Origin: Proteobacteria bacterium UBA964
GTDB lineage: Bacteria > Pseudomonadota > Gammaproteobacteria > Steroidobacterales > Steroidobacteraceae
NCBI GenBank assembly: GCA_002292945.1
Contig: DBCG01000054.1
Span: forward strand, 367 to 8,751
Length of the DNA stretch: 8,385 nt
Reading direction: 5' to 3'
This document shows positions 6,332-8,385 of the stretch, in pieces. The notes beneath the pieces are model-generated. The model did no database searches. It saw only the letters and a program-made list of their open reading frames with translations, and was not told the origin of the DNA. Every line of letters begins with the position of its first letter. Positions within the stretch are counted from its first letter, which is position 1. Both the position numbers and the translations under genes were made by a program.

Positions 6332-7232
6332 CTGTGTCGTCCCCGAGGTCGGGGCCTTGGGCGGTGCGGTGTCCGTAGAAGCGGAGCACCACCATGCCGA
6401 TGACGACCGTCCAAGCTAGCACCAGCCAGCCGACCACGCCGTCGAAATCCGACAGCAGGAAGCGCCAAGGGCTCGCGCCGTCGGGGACAGACGACTCTCG
6501 CAGAACGCTGATCACCCATACCCAACCGGCGTGCAGGCCGATGCAGCCGGCGATATGGCCGGTACGCGCGCGCACGAGCCCCAGCAGCACGCCCACCGCC
6601 GCGAGCGCAAGGAACGCATCGAGGATGCCGAGGGGGTCCGCGAACGCCGCCAGCGTGCCGGCGATGTGCCGCAGTCCGCTGTCCGGGCCGAGCTCTTCGA
6701 CGGGGATGCGGTGGCGCCCCACGAAATGCACCGCCGAATAGAGCAGGGCGGTCAGCGCGATGGCGAGCCGATGGCCCGACTCGCGCGCGATCGCCGTGTG
6801 CATCGCGCCGCGCAGGAAAGTCTCTTCGATGAAGGCGACGGCGAGCCCCGTCATCAGACCGCCAGCCGCGAGCTTTGCGAAGAGCGCCCCATCGAGCGTG
6901 ATGCCCTCGCGCAATGTCCGCAGGTCGAACCCGAACATCAATAATGCGATCGGTAGCATGGTGGCCACACCGAGCGCCAACCCGATGGCGAGTTCGCGCA
7001 GGAACGCGCTCCGCGGCAGACCGTAGCCGAGGCTGCGTCGGTCGGCCAGCGCCAACCGTCGTGCCAGCAGAACGATGCCGATCAACAGCGAGAGCTGACC
7101 GATACGGTTGGCGAGCCGATGGAACTTGACGTCGAGATGCGGCGAGAGCCATTCGTACGCCGGCCACGCGAGCAGCGCCATGACCGCAAAGCCGGCGACG
7201 AACAGTCCCATGAACCACAGGAAGGCGCGCAT
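6297..7232 (-). CDS. CPBP/CAAX-type intramembrane metalloprotease family protein
   Basis: A 311-residue membrane protein of the CPBP (ABI/CAAX protease) family. Hydrophobic segments lie at about 7-25, 44-60, 80-102, 120-137, 156-170, 202-222, 228-245 and 264-287. The family catalytic motifs are present: EETFLR (136-141, EExxxR), Tyr165-x3-His169 (second motif) and GLHAGW with His234 (third motif), so the active site looks intact. Substrates are not known for most bacterial members, and some act in bacteriocin resistance or protein scaffolding; nothing here identifies the target. The polar tail after 287 is Lys/Arg/Asp-rich. ATG at 7232 lies 10 bp after the cpdA stop, with a GAGAGA-like site upstream, so it is probably co-transcribed with cpdA. 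Its last 35 bp overlap the end of the convergent LON-domain gene. Confidence 0.88.
   Translation of the reverse strand: MRAFLWFMGLFVAGFAVMALLAWPAYEWLSPHLDVKFHRLANRIGQLSLLIGIVLLARRLALADRRSLGYGLPRSAFLRELAIGLALGVATMLPIALLMFGFDLRTLREGITLDGALFAKLAAGGLMTGLAVAFIEETFLRGAMHTAIARESGHRLAIALTALLYSAVHFVGRHRIPVEELGPDSGLRHIAGTLAAFADPLGILDAFLALAAVGVLLGLVRARTGHIAGCIGLHAGWVWVISVLRESSVPDGASPWRFLLSDFDGVVGWLVLAWTVVIGMVVLRFYGHRTAQGPDLGDDTVKRRKDPPAAG
6341..6354 (+). terminator. Possible hairpin just after the LON-domain gene
   Basis: CCCCG-AGGT-CGGGG forms a 5-bp G+C stem 9 nt after the plus-strand stop codon. No T run follows, so it is not a classical intrinsic terminator, and it lies within the coding sequence of the convergent CPBP gene. 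It may help end or stabilise the mpl-operon transcript; weak. Confidence 0.2.
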
Positions 7233-7242
7233 CGCGGATCTC

Positions 7243-7992
7243 TCAGTCGAACCAGCGGACGCGGGTCTGCAGTCCGCCGTCGGGATGCAGTTCGATCACG
7301 CGGCAGCCGGGACCGCGATCGTCGATCTCGAACCCGGCGACCTGCGGCCGGAACTGCATGCAGGTGGAGGGCGTGGTGAACACCCGCACTGCACCGAGAC
7401 GTTGCTCGCTCTCTTGGTGTACATGGCCACCGATCAAGGCGCGCACCGTCGGCAGGCCCGCGATGATCGTCTGAAGCGCCGTGCTGTTGCGCAGACCGAC
7501 GCTGTCTAGCCCGGCGCTGCCCACCGGGATCGGCTGATGGTGCAGCACCACCAACGCGTGCGATGGACTGCCAGGCCCGAGCGCAGCCTCGAGGCGCGCC
7601 AGCTCGGTGGCGGGCAATTCGCCCGCCGCCTCTCCCGGGACGGTGCTGTCGAGCATGACGATCCGCCACGCGCCCAGATCGTGGTGGCCGAGATGCCGGA
7701 AGGGCGGTTCGCCGAGCGCCTCGCGGAGCAGTTGCGGGTCGTCGTGGTTGCCCGGGATGCAAAGCACAGGCTTTGCCAGCGAGCCCAGTTCGTGGCGCAC
7801 CCACGCATAACCGTCGGGGTCGTCGTGGACGATGTCGCCCGTCAGCAGCACCGCATCGGCCGCTTCGAGATCGGCGGCCGCGCCGCGCAGCACCGTGCGC
7901 AGCGTTTCGAGGGTTCGCACGCCGCGCATCTCACCCAGTGGGTCACCCACAAGATGGGTGTCGGTGAGCTGCAGCAGGCGGATGACGGCCAT
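7243..7992 (-). CDS. cpdA: 3',5'-cyclic AMP phosphodiesterase CpdA (class III)
   Basis: A calcineurin-like metallophosphatase that hydrolyses cAMP to AMP in the cytoplasm, using two metal ions. The 249-residue protein carries the metal-site motifs DTH (Asp11, His13), GD (Asp53), GNHD (Asn82, His83), LHHQP (His151) and GHVHQ (His190, His192). CpdA-specific similarity is strong beyond these: LDSVGLRN (162-169) and TPSTCMQFRP (207-216) closely match E. coli LDQHSLRN and TPSTCVQFKP. It lacks the C-terminal extension of the E. coli enzyme (275 residues). The ATG at 7992 is the only sensible start, as MAVIRLLQLTDTHL aligns directly; there is no clear Shine-Dalgarno site and the AUG lies in a strong hairpin. 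It sits 33 bp after ahcY and 10 bp before the CPBP protease gene. Confidence 0.93.
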   Translation of the reverse strand: MAVIRLLQLTDTHLVGDPLGEMRGVRTLETLRTVLRGAAADLEAADAVLLTGDIVHDDPDGYAWVRHELGSLAKPVLCIPGNHDDPQLLREALGEPPFRHLGHHDLGAWRIVMLDSTVPGEAAGELPATELARLEAALGPGSPSHALVVLHHQPIPVGSAGLDSVGLRNSTALQTIIAGLPTVRALIGGHVHQESEQRLGAVRVFTTPSTCMQFRPQVAGFEIDDRGPGCRVIELHPDGGLQTRVRWFD

Positions 7993-8019
7993 GGCGCCTA
8001 TGCTAGCGCCACGGCCGTC
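7984..8019 (-). promoter_or_regulatory. 14-bp hairpin enclosing the cpdA start codon
   Basis: Read on the minus strand, GACGGCCGTGGCGC (8019-8006), an 8-nt loop TAGCATAG (8005-7998) and GCGCCATGGCCGTC (7997-7984) form a stem of 14 consecutive pairs, one of them G-U. The ATG of cpdA (7992-7990) lies in the descending arm. The ahcY stop is 6 nt before the stem. No U run follows. It could hide the cpdA start from ribosomes, act as a processing or partial termination site after ahcY, or both. The pairing is seen directly; the function is inferred. Confidence 0.6.
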
Positions 8020-8025
8020 CCCAAG

Positions 8026-8385
<360 letters not shown>

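Noticed and set aside
6154..7218. 354-codon minus-strand frame overlapping the CPBP gene in another frame
   Set aside because: The translation is Arg-rich low-quality sequence, while the other frame gives membrane spans and all three CPBP motifs.
7984..8019. Calling the ahcY-cpdA hairpin a plain intrinsic terminator
   Set aside because: There is no U run after the stem on either strand, and the start codon of the next gene lies inside it. It was kept as a regulatory structure instead.

Overview
The window is ordinary, densely packed, high-G+C chromosome from a bacterium that is most likely a gammaproteobacterium. The evidence is the mpl-ubiX gene pair, an E. coli-type RNase D and an E. coli-like CpdA. 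G+C looks like roughly two-thirds by eye, suggesting a Chromatiales- or Xanthomonadales-like lineage, but no marker here fixes the order. There are nine protein genes (two cut by the window edges), no RNA gene, no mobile element and no CRISPR array. No stretch over about 105 bp lacks a gene.

Left block (1-3091). A pyrophosphate-dependent phosphofructokinase on the minus strand (cut at its 3' end) is divergent from adenylate kinase (adk) across a 104-bp gap, the largest intergenic space here. The gap holds a candidate adk promoter and a small inverted repeat. adk is convergent with ribonuclease D (rnd) with only 11 bp between stop codons.

Central plus-strand operon (3124-6331). An unidentified multi-pass membrane protein, mpl (recycling of cell-wall tripeptide), ubiX (prenylated-FMN synthesis) and a stand-alone LON substrate-binding-domain protein are tightly packed. 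The gaps are 10 bp, an 11-bp overlap and a TGATG overlap. The operon starts only 32 bp from the divergent rnd start. Its last gene overlaps the next convergent gene by 35 bp.

Right minus-strand block (8385-6297). ahcY (S-adenosylhomocysteine hydrolase, 5' part missing) is followed by cpdA (cAMP phosphodiesterase) and a CPBP/CAAX-type intramembrane protease, with gaps of 33 bp and 10 bp, so probably one transcription unit.

I found no convincing undescribed multi-gene system. The most notable unexplained structure is a near-perfect 14-bp hairpin between ahcY and cpdA that buries the cpdA AUG in its stem. Others are a 9-bp hairpin at the mpl GTG start, a perfect 22-bp palindrome in a Gly-rich insert of mpl, a PPi-type phosphofructokinase next to adk, and an atypically spaced four-cysteine lid in Adk.
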